DNA from: Azonexus sp. R2A61 | GTDB lineage: Bacteria > Pseudomonadota > Gammaproteobacteria > Burkholderiales > Rhodocyclaceae | Direction of reading: 5' to 3' | DNA length: 64,000 nt | NCBI RefSeq assembly: GCF_021401135.1 | Contig: NZ_JACBFO010000002.1 | Location: 310,001-374,000, forward strand | In this document: one piece after another, positions 28,963 to 38,831 of the stretch | How positions within the stretch are numbered: the first letter of the stretch is position 1 | How the letters are laid out: each line of letters begins with the position of its first letter | The notes under the pieces: model-generated | Databases searched by the model: none | Told to the model about the DNA's origin: nothing | Seen by the model: the letters and a program-made list of their open reading frames with translations, nothing else | Translations under genes and position numbers: made by a program

Positions 28963-29816
28963 GAATCGCTCCTTTGATCGAACCGATGAGTAAAACGGAA
29001 GACATCCTTGTCGCAGACATCGATGCAGCGGCCGCAGGCCGTGCAGTCGCGATCAAGGATCAGCGGACTGTCCTGCCCCGCCCGCTTGAGTGCCGGGCGG
29101 ATGACCTGCGGCTCGGGGCAGACGGCAAAACAATCCAGACAATCGTCGCAGCGGCCGCGGGCGGCCGCGCTGACGCGCACCAGCGACGCCTGGCCGAGCA
29201 GCCCGTAGAAGGCGCCCATCGGGCACAGGTGGCCGCACCAGCCGCGGCTGGCGACCAGCAAATCGTAGGCAAAGAGGGCCAGCACCACGGCAAGGCTGCC
29301 GGACAGGCCGAAAATCAGGCTGCGCTGCACGATGCTGACCGGATTGACCCATTCCCAGACCAGCGTGCCGGACAGCGCGGCGGCGAGCAGCGAACCGGCC
29401 AGCACCCAGTAACGCGTCGCGGCAGCCGGCGCGCGGCCGGATTTCAGGCCAAGCCGGCGGCGCAGCCAGGCGGCGGCATCGGTCAGCGGGTTGACCGGGC
29501 AGACCCAGGCGCAATACAAGCGGCCACCGAACGCGGCATAGAAGGCGACGACGATGGCCGCACCGAGCAGCGCCGAGGCACCGGGCAGGAAACCGGCGGC
29601 CAGGCTCTGCAGGAAAAGATAGGGATCGGTCAGCGGCAGCACGCCCAGGGTCAGCGACGAGGCCAGGTTGCCCTTGGCGATCCACAGCCCGAACCACGGG
29701 CCGCTGACGAACAGCGCGAGTACGGTCAACTGGCTCAAACGGCGCAAAATCAGCCAGCGATGCGCAGCCAGCCAGCCCTTGCCGGCGCCCCGGGAGACAG
29801 ACGCGGGCGCGTTCAT
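28959..29816 (-). CDS. napH: NapH, quinol dehydrogenase membrane component
   Basis: A 285-residue integral membrane iron-sulfur protein. Four to five hydrophobic segments carry two conserved C..CP motifs on the cytoplasmic side ([21 protein letters not shown]). These are followed by a C-terminal pair of 4Fe-4S motifs ([23 protein letters not shown]). With NapG it provides a second route from quinol to NapC/NapB. The ATG at 29814-29816 overlaps the napG stop by four bases. Confidence 0.93.
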   Translation of the reverse strand: MNAPASVSRGAGKGWLAAHRWLILRRLSQLTVLALFVSGPWFGLWIAKGNLASSLTLGVLPLTDPYLFLQSLAAGFLPGASALLGAAIVVAFYAAFGGRLYCAWVCPVNPLTDAAAWLRRRLGLKSGRAPAAATRYWVLAGSLLAAALSGTLVWEWVNPVSIVQRSLIFGLSGSLAVVLALFAYDLLVASRGWCGHLCPMGAFYGLLGQASLVRVSAAARGRCDDCLDCFAVCPEPQVIRPALKRAGQDSPLILDRDCTACGRCIDVCDKDVFRFTHRFDQRSDS

Positions 29817-30676
29817 GGCTGCCACCGCGAATTCATGCCGGACGGTGCCGACGGCGCGTCGAGCGGCGGCGCAGCGACGCGAACATCGCCGTAGGCCTTG
29901 TCTTCCAGACCGCGTACCGGCAGTTCGAGTTGCTCGCCGATCAGCGAGCCGCCATGTTTTTCCTTTTCTTCCCAGCCCTTGCGGTAATGCTCGGGCAAGG
30001 CGCCGCGGGCCAGTTTGACCGGCATCACCTTGATCGCCGCTTCGGGCAGCACGCAGGCTTTCTCGCACTTGCCGCAACCGGTGCAGTGCTCCGAATGCAC
30101 GGTCGGCAGCAGCAGCGCGTGACGGTCGGAACGCGGGTTGTGCAGTTTTTCCAGCGTGATCGCCTTGTCGATCACCGGGCAGACGCGATAGCAGACATCG
30201 CAGCGCAGGCCGAGGAAGTTCAGGCAGCTTTCGTGATCGGAGAGCACGGCAAGCCCCATTTCGGCCTGCTGGATGTCGGTCAGCTTCGGGTTCAGCGCGC
30301 CGGTCGGGCAGGCCTTGACGCAGGGAATGTCGTCGCACATCTCGCACGGCACGTCGCGCGCCGTGAAGAACGGCGTACCGGGCGCCACGCCGTCACCTTG
30401 CGGCGCCAGCTTCAGCGTGTCGTAGGGGCAGTCGCGCACGCACAAGCCGCAGCGTACGCAGGCCGACAGGAACGCCGCCTCGCCCAGTGCGCCGGGCGGG
30501 CGCAGCGCCAGCGCCGGATTGGCCGAGGCCGGCCGCACCGCCAGCCACGACGCGGCGGTCAGCAAGACGCCGCCGCCGGCCGCCGCGGCGATGCCGTTGA
30601 GGAACTTCCGGCGCGCCGCCGAAGCAGGCGACGCACCGGCGGTTTCCGGCGGCTGGGCGGTGGGTTTCCGGGCCAT
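29813..30676 (-). CDS. napG: NapG, ferredoxin-type iron-sulfur protein
   Basis: A 287-residue protein with a twin-arginine type signal ([15 protein letters not shown]), as usual for NapG. It has four 4Fe-4S clusters: [35 protein letters not shown] and [11 protein letters not shown]. It acts in the periplasm on the outer face of NapH. A Pro-rich tail of about 15 residues ends the protein. Confidence 0.93.
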   Translation of the reverse strand: MARKPTAQPPETAGASPASAARRKFLNGIAAAAGGGVLLTAASWLAVRPASANPALALRPPGALGEAAFLSACVRCGLCVRDCPYDTLKLAPQGDGVAPGTPFFTARDVPCEMCDDIPCVKACPTGALNPKLTDIQQAEMGLAVLSDHESCLNFLGLRCDVCYRVCPVIDKAITLEKLHNPRSDRHALLLPTVHSEHCTGCGKCEKACVLPEAAIKVMPVKLARGALPEHYRKGWEEKEKHGGSLIGEQLELPVRGLEDKAYGDVRVAAPPLDAPSAPSGMNSRWQP

Positions 30677-30705
30677 TGCGGTCGACGTCCGTATTTACCG
30701 GAAAA

Positions 30706-33276
30706 TCAGGCGCGGGCGACCTTGACGGCGCACTTCTTGAAGTCCGTTTCCTTGGAAATCGGACAAGTGGCGTCGAGTGTCAGCTTGTTGACCAGCTTGC
30801 CTTCGTCGAAGAAGGGAATGAACACCAGGCCGATTGGCGGCTTGTTGCGCCCCTTGGTCTCGACACGCAACTGGATCTCGCCGCGCCGTGAATTGACCTT
30901 GACCTTCATGCCGCGCTGGATGCCGCGCTTGCGGGCGTCTTCCGGATGCATGTAGATCAGCGCTTCCGGGACTGCGCGGTGCAGTTCCGGCACCCGCCGG
31001 GTCATCGAGCCGGTATGCCAGTGTTCGAGCACGCGACCGGTGCACAACCACAGGTCGAACTCGGCGTCGGGCTTTTCCGGCGGGTCCTGGTAGGGCAGCG
31101 CGAAGATCACCGCCTTCTTGTCCTTGTGGCCGTAGAAGGCGAAGTCCTCGCCGGCCTTGACGTAGGGATCGTAGCCTTCGCGGAAGCGCCACAGCGTTTC
31201 CTTGCCGTCGACCACCGGCCAGCGCAGGCCGCGCGCCTTGTGATAGGTATCGAACGGCGCCAGGTCGTGGCCGTGGCCGCGGCCGAACATCGCGTATTCC
31301 TCGAACAGGCCCTTGTGCAGGTAGAAGCCGAGTTCCTTCGATTCGTCGTTGGTGTAGCCCTTGATCGCGTGGCCGTTGGCCTTCTCCAGGTCGGCCAGCG
31401 GGAACTTGTTCACCTGGCCGTTCTTGTAGAGCACGTCGAACAGCGTCTTGCCCTTGAGCTCCGGCTTCTTGGCGATCAGCTCGGCCGGCCAGACCTCCTC
31501 GACCTTGAAGCGCTTGGAGAATTCGATGTACTGCCACAGGTCGGACTTGGCCTCGCCCGGCGCCGCCACCTGCTGGCGCCAGAACTGGGTGCGCCGCTCG
31601 GCGTTGCCGAAGGCGCCCTCCTTCTCGGTCCACATCGCCGACGGCAGCACCAGGTCGGCGGCCATCGCCGAGACCGTCGGGTAGGCATCCGACACCACTA
31701 CGAAGGCCGCCGGATTGCGCCAGCCGGGATAGATTTCCTCGTTGACGTTGGGACCGGCCTGCATGTTGTTGGTCGTCGTCGTCCAGTAGACCTTGAGCTT
31801 GCCGTCCTTCAGCGCCCGGCTCTGGGCCACGGCGTGGAAACCGATCTTGCCGCTCAGCGTACCTTCCGGCAGCTTCCAGATTTCCTCGGTGTGCTTGCGA
31901 TGCTCGGCATTGGTCACCACCATGTCGGCCGGCAGGCGATGGGCGAAGGTGCCCACCTCGCGCGCCGTACCGCAGGCCGACGGCTGGCCGGTCAGCGAGA
32001 ACGGACCGCTGCCCGGCGTCGAAATCTTGCCGGTCAGCAGGTGCACGTTGTAGATCATGTTGTTCACCCAGGTGCCGCGGGTGTGCTGGTTGAAGCCCAT
32101 GGTCCAGAAGGAGACGATCTTCTTCTTCGGATCGGCGTACAGCTCGGCCAGCTTCTTCAGCCGCTCGGCCGGCACGCCGGACAGCTTGGCGGTCTTTTCC
32201 AGCGTGTATTCGGAAACGAACTTCTTGAAATCCTCGAAGGCGATCGGCTTGGCGGCACCGGTGTCGCCCTTCGGCTTGCCGTCGGTGCCGGGATAGCCGT
32301 TCGACTTGGCATCCTTTTCCAGCGCGTGGTTCGGGCGCAGGCCGAAGCCGATGTCGGTTTCGCCCATCTTGAAATTGACGTGTTTCTTGACGAAGTCCTG
32401 GTTGACCTTGCCGCTCTGGATGATGTGGTTGCAGATGTAGTTGAGGATCGCCAGGTCGGTTTGCGGCACGAAGATCATGCCGTTGTCGGCCAGTTCGAAA
32501 CTGCGATGCTCGAAGGTGGACAGCACGTGCACCTGGGCGTCGGTATGGGTCAGCCGGCGGTCGGTGATGCGCGACCACAGGATCGGGTGCATTTCCGCCA
32601 TGTTCGAACCCCACAGCACGAAGGCGTCGGCGTTCTCGATGTCGTCGTAGCAGCCCATCGGCTCGTCGATGCCGAAGGTACGCATGAAACCGGCGACGGC
32701 CGAGGCCATGCAGTGGCGGGCGTTGGGGTCGAGGTTGTTGGAGCGGAAACCGGCCTTCCACAGCTTGCTGGCGGCGTAGCCCTCGAAGATGGTCCATTGG
32801 CCGGAGCCGAACATGCCGATCGACGAGGTCATTTCGGTGACTGGCTTGCCGGCGTTGGCCTTCATGTCGGCGGCCAGCGCTTCCTTCCACTTCACTTCCA
32901 TGATGTCGAAGGCCTGCTTCCAGGAAATCGGCTGGAATTCGCCGTCCTTGTCGTACTTGCCGTTCTTCATGCGCAGCAGCGGCTTGGTCAGGCGGTCGGC
33001 GCCGTACTGGATCTTCGACAGGAAGTAGCCCTTGATGCAGTTCAGGCCGCGGTTGACCGGCGCATCCGGATCGCCCTGGGTGGCGACGATGCGACCGTTC
33101 TGGACGCCGACCAGCACCGAGCAGCCGGTGCCGCAAAAGCGGCAGGCCGCCTTGTCCCAGCGGATGTCGGTGCTGCTGCCGCCCTTCGCCGCCTCAGCGG
33201 CGAACGGGATACCGGCGGTTGCGGCGGCGGCGGCCACCGCCTGGGTCTTCAGGAAATCACGGCGATTCATGGTCAT
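30706..33276 (-). CDS. napA: NapA, periplasmic nitrate reductase catalytic subunit
   Basis: An 856-residue molybdenum enzyme that reduces nitrate to nitrite. The Tat signal is [17 protein letters not shown]. The N-terminal 4Fe-4S site is [10 protein letters not shown]...GLNCIKG, and the molybdenum-ligating Cys lies in [12 protein letters not shown]. The length is that of NapA rather than of membrane-bound NarG. The ATG at 33276 is chosen because GGAGG stands seven bases upstream; a TTG two codons earlier (33282) would overlap napD. The molybdopterin cofactor needs MoaE, encoded 11 kb away in this window. Confidence 0.97.
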   Translation of the reverse strand: MTMNRRDFLKTQAVAAAAATAGIPFAAEAAKGGSSTDIRWDKAACRFCGTGCSVLVGVQNGRIVATQGDPDAPVNRGLNCIKGYFLSKIQYGADRLTKPLLRMKNGKYDKDGEFQPISWKQAFDIMEVKWKEALAADMKANAGKPVTEMTSSIGMFGSGQWTIFEGYAASKLWKAGFRSNNLDPNARHCMASAVAGFMRTFGIDEPMGCYDDIENADAFVLWGSNMAEMHPILWSRITDRRLTHTDAQVHVLSTFEHRSFELADNGMIFVPQTDLAILNYICNHIIQSGKVNQDFVKKHVNFKMGETDIGFGLRPNHALEKDAKSNGYPGTDGKPKGDTGAAKPIAFEDFKKFVSEYTLEKTAKLSGVPAERLKKLAELYADPKKKIVSFWTMGFNQHTRGTWVNNMIYNVHLLTGKISTPGSGPFSLTGQPSACGTAREVGTFAHRLPADMVVTNAEHRKHTEEIWKLPEGTLSGKIGFHAVAQSRALKDGKLKVYWTTTTNNMQAGPNVNEEIYPGWRNPAAFVVVSDAYPTVSAMAADLVLPSAMWTEKEGAFGNAERRTQFWRQQVAAPGEAKSDLWQYIEFSKRFKVEEVWPAELIAKKPELKGKTLFDVLYKNGQVNKFPLADLEKANGHAIKGYTNDESKELGFYLHKGLFEEYAMFGRGHGHDLAPFDTYHKARGLRWPVVDGKETLWRFREGYDPYVKAGEDFAFYGHKDKKAVIFALPYQDPPEKPDAEFDLWLCTGRVLEHWHTGSMTRRVPELHRAVPEALIYMHPEDARKRGIQRGMKVKVNSRRGEIQLRVETKGRNKPPIGLVFIPFFDEGKLVNKLTLDATCPISKETDFKKCAVKVARA

Positions 33277-33278
33277 GG

Positions 33279-33539
33279 TCAAACCTCCTCGAGTTCTAGT
33301 GCTTCAAGCGCTTCGTCGCAGTATTCGTAAGCCAGCGTCACCGACATCAGGTGCGGCGCACGATGGACCTGGATGATCGAATCGGACACGGCGTAGCCGT
33401 CACCGTCCTCGATCAGCACCAGCATCCGGCCGTCGCCGTGGTCGTGGGCGACACTGGTGCCGGGCACCGCCTCGACGGCGGCGCGGATTTCGGCGGCATG
33501 CGCCGGCGGAAACTTCAGGACGAGACTGACGATCTTCAT
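33279..33539 (-). CDS. napD: NapD, Tat-signal chaperone for NapA
   Basis: An 86-residue cytoplasmic protein. Family features are [28 protein letters not shown] and a mid-protein GRMLVLIED strand. NapD binds the NapA twin-arginine signal and delays export until the cofactor is inserted. It overlaps the napF end by four bases and ends two bases before the napA ATG. Confidence 0.92.
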   Translation of the reverse strand: MKIVSLVLKFPPAHAAEIRAAVEAVPGTSVAHDHGDGRMLVLIEDGDGYAVSDSIIQVHRAPHLMSVTLAYEYCDEALEALELEEV

Positions 33540-34057
33540 GACGCGACTCCGGAAGAAACGGCCGCCGCCGGATCGGCGACGATACGGATGGCCCGCGTCG
33601 GGCAATCGGCCAGACAGGCGCCGCAGCCGTTGCAGGCGGCGGCGTCGAGCAACGGTCGAGCAACGCCGCCGAGACGCGGGGGAAAATGGATGGCATCGAC
33701 CGGACAGCGTTCGCCGCAGGTCCGGCAGACGACGCCGCGACTGGCCAGGCAGTCGTCGCCGAAACCGGCGACGCGCCGCCACGGCGGATCGATCGCGGCG
33801 CTCAGCGCACCGCTGGGACAGGCCGCGCGGCAGGCGCCGCAGAAGGTGCAACCGTCCGGCGCATGGCCGGGCGTGAAATCGGTTTGCGGATAACCGCCGT
33901 CGCCGCGGACCAGCAAGCCCGTCGGGCAGGCAGCGACACAGTCGCTGCAGCGCGTACAGGCGGCGGTGAAGTCCGCTTCCGGAACGGCCCAGGGCGGCCG
34001 CAGGCTGCTGCGGTCGACGCGGGAAAATCCGAAAAAAGCACGACGGGAAGGATTCAC
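33536..34057 (-). CDS. napF: NapF, ferredoxin-type protein for NapA maturation
   Basis: About 173 residues with four 4Fe-4S motifs (CTRCSDCVAACP, CTFCGACRAACP, CRTCGERCP, CNGCGACLADCP). NapF is a cytoplasmic protein that interacts with NapA during cofactor and cluster loading. The start is uncertain: the GTG at 34055-34057 gives MNPSRRAFFGFSR, which matches family N-termini. An ATG at 34090 (MRCIKC...) would add 11 residues, and a further ATG lies at 34138. It heads the napFDAGHBC operon. Confidence 0.88.
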   Translation of the reverse strand: MNPSRRAFFGFSRVDRSSLRPPWAVPEADFTAACTRCSDCVAACPTGLLVRGDGGYPQTDFTPGHAPDGCTFCGACRAACPSGALSAAIDPPWRRVAGFGDDCLASRGVVCRTCGERCPVDAIHFPPRLGGVARPLLDAAACNGCGACLADCPTRAIRIVADPAAAVSSGVAS

Positions 34058-34148
34058 GACGAAACTCGAAATACACTTGATGCAGCGCATCCTAGCCAGC
34101 CCGAGGGCAGGAAAACAGGCCCGCCGCCAGCCCATCACTCTACGGTTC

Positions 34149-34164
34149 TACCTCCAAATAGGTA
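34149..34164. promoter_or_regulatory. Predicted NarL/NarP 7-2-7 binding site
   Basis: TACCTCC-AA-ATAGGTA is an inverted pair of NarL heptamers (consensus TACYYMT) with the two-base spacing typical of NarL/NarP. One half matches fully and the other in six of seven bases. It lies in the 219-bp region between napF and narX; a TAAAAT -10-like hexamer for narX is at 34189-34194. Confidence 0.65.
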
Positions 34165-34276
34165 GAGAGACATCGACAATAAATCCATTAAAATCAGTCC
34201 CATGCAAAAACATTCGCCCATCCGGGACAACACCGCCGGCTACGCCGAACGGTCGGCCGGCTAATCCGGAATACCC

Positions 34277-36142
34277 GTGAAAATACGGACCGCCGATACC
34301 CTCCTGCAGACGCTGCGCAACTCGCTGCTGGTCCAGCTCGGGCTGGCGGTCGGGCTGCTTGCCACGCTGTCCTTCCTGTCCATCGTCATTTCGGCCGTCG
34401 TGGCCGAGAACATCAGCGGCAAGGCCAACGCCATCAACATCGCCGGCTCGTTGCGGATGATGAGCTTCCGCATGCTCAGCGAAACGGCACAGCCGGAAAA
34501 ACGCCCGCAGGTGGCCGACAGTGCTGCCCAATTCGAACGGCGCCTGCTCGGCCTGGACCATTTCCTGGCCACCAAATCGGCGGGCGACACGGCATCGCAA
34601 CGCGCGGTGTCGCAGATCGTCGACCGCTGGAGCGCCTACATCCGGCCGCTGCTGCTGGCCGCGGCGACCGGCGAAGTCGACGCCTTCGCCCAGGCGGCGC
34701 GCGACATCCCGGTCTTCGTCGGCCAGATCGATCAACTGGTGCTGGCCATCGAGGAAGACCTGGAAAACAAGGTGCGCTGGCTGCGCATCACCCAACTCGT
34801 GCTGCTGGCGGTGATCATCGCCGTGTGCCTGCTGACCAGCTGGATTCTTCGCCAGCGCCTGGCACAGCCGCTGGCGCACCTGCTCAAGGCGGCCAACACG
34901 GTGGCCGGCGGTTCGTTCTCGACGCGCGTCAGCCATGTCTCCGACGATGAACTGGGACGTCTCGGCCAGGCCTTCAACACGATGGTCGGGGAAATCGCCA
35001 ACATGTACGCCCACCTGGCGGACAAGGTCGACGAGAAGACCCGCGAACTGACCCGCTCCAACCAGTCGCTCGAACTGCTGTACCGGACCAGCCAGCGACT
35101 GTCGGCCAGCGACCTGACGCTGGACCAGATCGAGGCGGTGCTGCGCGATATCGAACAGGCGCTGGAGCTCGGCCACAGCATGATCTGCATCAGCGAACAC
35201 GGCCAGTTGCCGGCCCAGCCGGTGATCGGGGACCTCGACGAAGCCGAGCGCCGGGCCTGGTGCGGTCAACACGACTGCGCGACCTGTTTTGCCCATGCCG
35301 GCCGCGATCTTGCCGAGCAGCACGGCGACATGCTGATCCTGCCGATCGGCGACAGCATGCCGCTGCAGGGCACGCTGCCGATCCGTCTGCGCGGCGACGC
35401 GCCGTTGCCGCGCGAAAAGCTGCGGCTGATCGAAACGGTCGGCCACCATGTCTCGAACGCCCTGGCCAACATGCGGCGGGCCGAGGAAAAACACCGGCTG
35501 GCGGTGCTCGAGGAACGCTCGGCGATCGCCCGCGAACTGCACGACTCGATCGCCCAGTCGCTGTCCTATCTGAAAATCCAGGTCACCCGGCTGGAGAAAA
35601 CCATCGAGAGCGGCGGCGATGCGCGCACCATCACCGACGAACTGAAACGCGGCCTGAACGCGGCCTACCGCGAACTGCGCGAACTGATCACCACCTTCCG
35701 GCTGCGCATCGACGAGCGCGGTTTTGCCGTCGCGCTGCAGGAAACCGTCGTCGAGTTCTCGGCCAAGCTGGGCTTTCCGGTCGGCCTGAACAATCCGCTG
35801 GCCGGCATCGCGCTGTCGGCCAACGAGGAGATGCACGTCATCCGCATCGTCCGCGAGGCGCTGTCGAACATCGAACGCCACGCCGACGCGAGCTCGGCCG
35901 AGGTCGATATCGAGATCGGTCCGGAACGTCGGGTCCGCGTGCGCGTGCGCGACGACGGCCGCGGCTTCGACCCGGCCGACACGCCGGCCAACCATTTCGG
36001 CACCAGCATCATGCGCGACCGCGCGCAACTGCTCGGCGGCCGGCTCGACATCGCCAGCCGGCCGGGCGCCGGCACCGTCATCGAACTCCAGTTCCTGCCG
36101 CTGCAATACCGGCAGACCGCTCCCGAAAGAAACCCCGCATGA
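34277..36142 (+). CDS. narX: Nitrate/nitrite sensor histidine kinase NarX
   Basis: A 621-residue sensor kinase. Two membrane segments (about 20-43 and 172-190) flank a periplasmic helical domain with the nitrate-binding P-box (NIAGSLRMMSFRML). A HAMP domain, a central cysteine-containing module (WCGQHDCATC), HisKA_3 with the phospho-accepting His in ARELHDSIAQSL, and an HATPase with DDGRGF complete it. This is the NarX/NarQ architecture. The start codon is GTG. The stop overlaps the narL start. Adjacent nap genes suggest that it controls them in response to nitrate. Confidence 0.92.
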   Translation: MKIRTADTLLQTLRNSLLVQLGLAVGLLATLSFLSIVISAVVAENISGKANAINIAGSLRMMSFRMLSETAQPEKRPQVADSAAQFERRLLGLDHFLATKSAGDTASQRAVSQIVDRWSAYIRPLLLAAATGEVDAFAQAARDIPVFVGQIDQLVLAIEEDLENKVRWLRITQLVLLAVIIAVCLLTSWILRQRLAQPLAHLLKAANTVAGGSFSTRVSHVSDDELGRLGQAFNTMVGEIANMYAHLADKVDEKTRELTRSNQSLELLYRTSQRLSASDLTLDQIEAVLRDIEQALELGHSMICISEHGQLPAQPVIGDLDEAERRAWCGQHDCATCFAHAGRDLAEQHGDMLILPIGDSMPLQGTLPIRLRGDAPLPREKLRLIETVGHHVSNALANMRRAEEKHRLAVLEERSAIARELHDSIAQSLSYLKIQVTRLEKTIESGGDARTITDELKRGLNAAYRELRELITTFRLRIDERGFAVALQETVVEFSAKLGFPVGLNNPLAGIALSANEEMHVIRIVREALSNIERHADASSAEVDIEIGPERRVRVRVRDDGRGFDPADTPANHFGTSIMRDRAQLLGGRLDIASRPGAGTVIELQFLPLQYRQTAPERNPA

Positions 36143-36783
36143 CCGACCCGACCCGCGTCCTCGTCATCGACGATCACCCGCTGTTCCGCCGCGGCGTCTG
36201 CCAGTTGCTCGAACTGGCGCCCGGCTTCTGCATCGTCGGCGAAGCCGCCGGCGGCCAGGAAGGCATCGCCCGCGCCCACGAACTGGACCCCGACCTGATC
36301 CTGCTCGACCTCAACATGAAGGGCATGAACGGGCTGGAAACATTGCGCGTGCTGCGCGATCTGGAGATCGACGCACGCATCATCATCCTGACCGTCTCCA
36401 ACGCGCCCGACGACCTGATCGCCGCCATCCGCGCCGGCGCCGACGGCTACGTGCTGAAGGACAACGATCCGGACGACATCCTGCAGTTGATCGACAGCGC
36501 GATGCACGGCCGCACCGCGATCAGCCCGGAACTGACCAGCCTGCTGGCCAGCGCGCTGCGCCAGGAAACGGTGATCGAAAATCGCCACCAGGCCAGTCTG
36601 ACCGAGCGCGAAACGACGATTCTCAAATGCCTGGCCGCCGGCATGTCGAACAAGCTGATCGCCCGCGAACTGGACATCATGGAAAGCACGGTCAAGGTGC
36701 ACATCCGCAACCTGCTGAAGAAACTCAAGTTCCGCTCGCGGGTCGAAGCCGCCGTCTGGGCCGTCGCCAACCATCTCGCCTGA
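36139..36783 (+). CDS. narL: Response regulator NarL
   Basis: A 214-residue NarL/FixJ-type regulator. The receiver has the acidic pair in VIDDHPLFRRG, the phospho-accepting Asp in LLDLNMKGMNG and Lys in YVLKDNDPDD. The C-terminal LuxR-type helix-turn-helix is SLTERETTILKCLAAGMSNKLIARELDIMESTVKVHIRNLLKK. The ATG overlaps the narX stop (ATGA), so the two are co-translated. Confidence 0.93.
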   Translation: MTDPTRVLVIDDHPLFRRGVCQLLELAPGFCIVGEAAGGQEGIARAHELDPDLILLDLNMKGMNGLETLRVLRDLEIDARIIILTVSNAPDDLIAAIRAGADGYVLKDNDPDDILQLIDSAMHGRTAISPELTSLLASALRQETVIENRHQASLTERETTILKCLAAGMSNKLIARELDIMESTVKVHIRNLLKKLKFRSRVEAAVWAVANHLA

Positions 36784-36862
36784 ACGGCGCCGTCATCGAA
36801 CGGTAACGAAGCGGTCATAGCATGCCGCTTTTCCGCGTTCGCCACCATCAAGCCGCCCATCC

Positions 36863-37561
36863 ATGTTGCGCACCGCCACCCGACTGCTGCCCCTGTTGCT
36901 CGCTTCCCTCGCCTTCGACGCGCTGGCCGCCCGGCCGATGGCGACCGACGACGCACGCCTGACCACCGCCGGCAGCTGCCAGTTGGAAAGCTGGGGCAAG
37001 TTCGCGCCCGGCCTGCGCGAATACTGGGTGGCACCGGCCTGCAATCCGTTCGGCAATCTCGAACTGACGCTGGCCGCCAACCGCATCCGCCAGGACGAGC
37101 AAGCGACCTCGCACGACACCCAGTTCCAGTTCAAGACGCTGTTCCGCGAACTGGATGGCGACGGCTGGGGCTGGGGCATGGCGCTCGGCACGCTGCGCCA
37201 CCCGACCGGTGCGCCGGACGACCGCGGCTACCATTACGCCTACCTGCCGCTGTCCGTGGCGCTGGCCGAGCAGCGCGTCGTGCTGCACCTCAATCTCGGC
37301 TGGCAGCGCGACAAGCACGGCCGCCAGTTGACGACGACCTGGGGCGCCGGCAGCGAGATCAAGCTGCACGAACGCCTGCTGGCCATCGCCGAGGTCTACG
37401 GCGACGATCGGCAATCGGCCGCCTGGCAGGTCGGCGCGCGTTTCGCCATCGTCCCGGAACGTTTCCAGATCGATGCAACGCTGGGCCGGCACGTCGACCA
37501 GCCGTGGGCGAACCACTGGTTCTCGCTCGGTCTGCGCCTGACGCCGGACCAGTTTTTCTGA
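36863..37561 (+). CDS. Predicted outer-membrane beta-barrel protein, function unknown
   Basis: A 232-residue exported protein. The signal peptide MLRTATRLLPLLLASLAFDALA is followed by RPMATDDARLTTAGSCQLES. The rest alternates polar and hydrophobic residues in strand-like stretches and ends in Phe-Phe, suggesting a small barrel inserted by BAM. Two cysteines (SCQLE, PACNP) could form a disulfide near the N-terminus. It starts 80 bases after narL in the same direction, but no functional link is evident. I do not recognise a specific family. Confidence 0.65.
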   Translation: MLRTATRLLPLLLASLAFDALAARPMATDDARLTTAGSCQLESWGKFAPGLREYWVAPACNPFGNLELTLAANRIRQDEQATSHDTQFQFKTLFRELDGDGWGWGMALGTLRHPTGAPDDRGYHYAYLPLSVALAEQRVVLHLNLGWQRDKHGRQLTTTWGAGSEIKLHERLLAIAEVYGDDRQSAAWQVGARFAIVPERFQIDATLGRHVDQPWANHWFSLGLRLTPDQFF

Positions 37562-37596
37562 AAAAAAGGCGGTTGACCGCAGGCTTGCGGTCAACC
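37562..37596 (-). terminator. Intrinsic terminator built from an inverted pair of TGCGGTCAAC
   Basis: The stem GGTTGACCGC / GCGGTCAACC (37571-37596) with a six-base loop lies between two convergent genes. Read on the minus strand it is followed by CGCC and a run of T, so it would terminate the DUF4395 gene. The arms are two opposed copies of the repeated word TGCGGTCAAC. Confidence 0.75.
37572..37595. repeat. Dispersed 10-bp word TGCGGTCAAC (inverted pair here)
   Basis: Both copies at this locus are perfect. Other perfect copies found by eye, on either strand, start at 13545, 28431, 28487, 35261, 44534, 47063, 49493, 51326 and 63279. The variant TGCGGTCGAC occurs about as often (for example 7650, 8064, 25728, 30677, 34009, 39185, 40704, 50464, 51835, 53450, 54288). 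Confidence 0.6.
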
Positions 37597-37619
37597 ACCC
37601 CGACCGAGGTTTTTCCGGC

Positions 37620-38039
37620 TCAGGCCTGGCGCAGCTTGTACCAGGCGCCGTAGGCCCAGCAGGCGGCGCAGAAACCGGTGGCCAGGTCGATGAAGGCGAA
37701 GATCAGGATGGCGTAGGCCGGCACCGCACCGATGCCGGAGCCGAGCAGCCAGGTCACGAACATCGCCGTGCCGGCGATGCCGGCGATCTTGTCGGCAAAC
37801 ATCTTGGAGCCGGCATTCTGCGACCGGACCAGCCCGAAGCGCTGCATCGCGCCGGCAAAAGCCTTGTAGGAGAGGCATTTGTGCGGCGACACGAAGCCGC
37901 GCAGCAGACCGCCCACCGCCAGCAGCAGCGACACCCACTGGTAGGGCGTATACAGATAGATCGCAGCGATGGTGAAGCTCATCGCCGCCTGCAGGCGATA
38001 GGCATTGGCACAGACCGGGGGAATGTCGAAACGCAGCAT
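37620..38039 (-). CDS. DUF4395-family membrane protein
   Basis: A 139-residue protein with three to four hydrophobic segments (about 20-50 and 90-130) and a cytosolic-looking middle part rich in basic residues (CLSYKAFAGAMQRFGLV). The layout matches the DUF4395 family of small inner-membrane proteins, often found near thiol or sulfur metabolism genes. No function is known. The ATG at 38037-38039 is chosen because the protein begins MLRFDIPPVCANAYR; an extension upstream is unlikely. Confidence 0.65.
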   Translation of the reverse strand: MLRFDIPPVCANAYRLQAAMSFTIAAIYLYTPYQWVSLLLAVGGLLRGFVSPHKCLSYKAFAGAMQRFGLVRSQNAGSKMFADKIAGIAGTAMFVTWLLGSGIGAVPAYAILIFAFIDLATGFCAACWAYGAWYKLRQA

Positions 38040-38111
38040 CGGGGAAACTCCGAAAGAATTAACAATTTCTAATATTCTAACAAAATTTCCCGGTGCCCTC
38101 ACCGGCCGGCA

Positions 38112-38801
38112 TCAATCCCCGGTCGGCGAGATGCGGAAGGCACGCACCTCGGCATGGCCGCGCAAGGCTTCGGCGTAGCGCGAAATATTGGCCGGATCGA
38201 TCGTGCGCAGGATCATCTTGTAGTCGAACCAGGCGCCGTCGTCGGACAGCCGGTAGCTCATGTTGGCGATGGTGAAGCCGGCATCGGTGACGAAACGGCG
38301 CAGCTCGGCCTCCGGCATCGGCGCCGCGCGGTCGAAGCGGATCGAGTGATGGGCGTAGAAATGCGACGGCAGCCGGGCCTCGATCCAGCGGAACAGCGAC
38401 AGCGTGCCGATGGTCAGCACGGTGCCGACCGCCGCCGGAAAATAGAAACCGACGCCGATCAGCACGCCGATCGCCGCGGTGATCCAGATCGACGCCGCGG
38501 TAGTCAGCCCGCGCACGCTGAGCCCTTCCTTGAAGATCACGCCGGCACCGAGAAAGCCGATGCCGGTCATGATGCCCTGCGCCATCCGCGTCGGATCGGT
38601 GCGCACGGTATCCATCGGCACGCCGGGCAGCCATTTCCACTGGTACAGCGTGACCAGCATCAACAGACTGGACGCCAGACAGACCAGCGCATGCGTCCGG
38701 AAACCGGCCGGTCGCCCGTGGTAGCTGCGTTCCAGGCCGATGACGCCGCCGGCGACCAGGGCGCCGAGCAAGTGGATGCTGATGGTTTCGAGATCGTCCA
38801 T
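38112..38801 (-). CDS. MgtC/SapB-family membrane protein
   Basis: A 229-residue protein. The N-terminal domain has four to five membrane helices and the family signature LVAGGVIGLERSYHGRPAGFRTHALVC, followed by GIGFLGAGVIFKEGLSVRGLTTAASIW. A soluble C-terminal ACT-like domain follows (about 150-229). MgtC-type proteins affect magnesium homeostasis and, in pathogens, the F-type ATPase and phosphate uptake. The ATG at 38799-38801 gives the family length. A striking palindrome lies 31 bases upstream of the start. Confidence 0.88.
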   Translation of the reverse strand: MDDLETISIHLLGALVAGGVIGLERSYHGRPAGFRTHALVCLASSLLMLVTLYQWKWLPGVPMDTVRTDPTRMAQGIMTGIGFLGAGVIFKEGLSVRGLTTAASIWITAAIGVLIGVGFYFPAAVGTVLTIGTLSLFRWIEARLPSHFYAHHSIRFDRAAPMPEAELRRFVTDAGFTIANMSYRLSDDGAWFDYKMILRTIDPANISRYAEALRGHAEVRAFRISPTGD

Positions 38802-38831
38802 GGCGCACTCCTTTTCGGGCAGGAAACGTTG

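Noticed and set aside
34081..34095. FNR box upstream of napF (TTGATGCAGCGCATC)
   Set aside because: The second half does not match ATCAA and the spacing is wrong, so it is not called.
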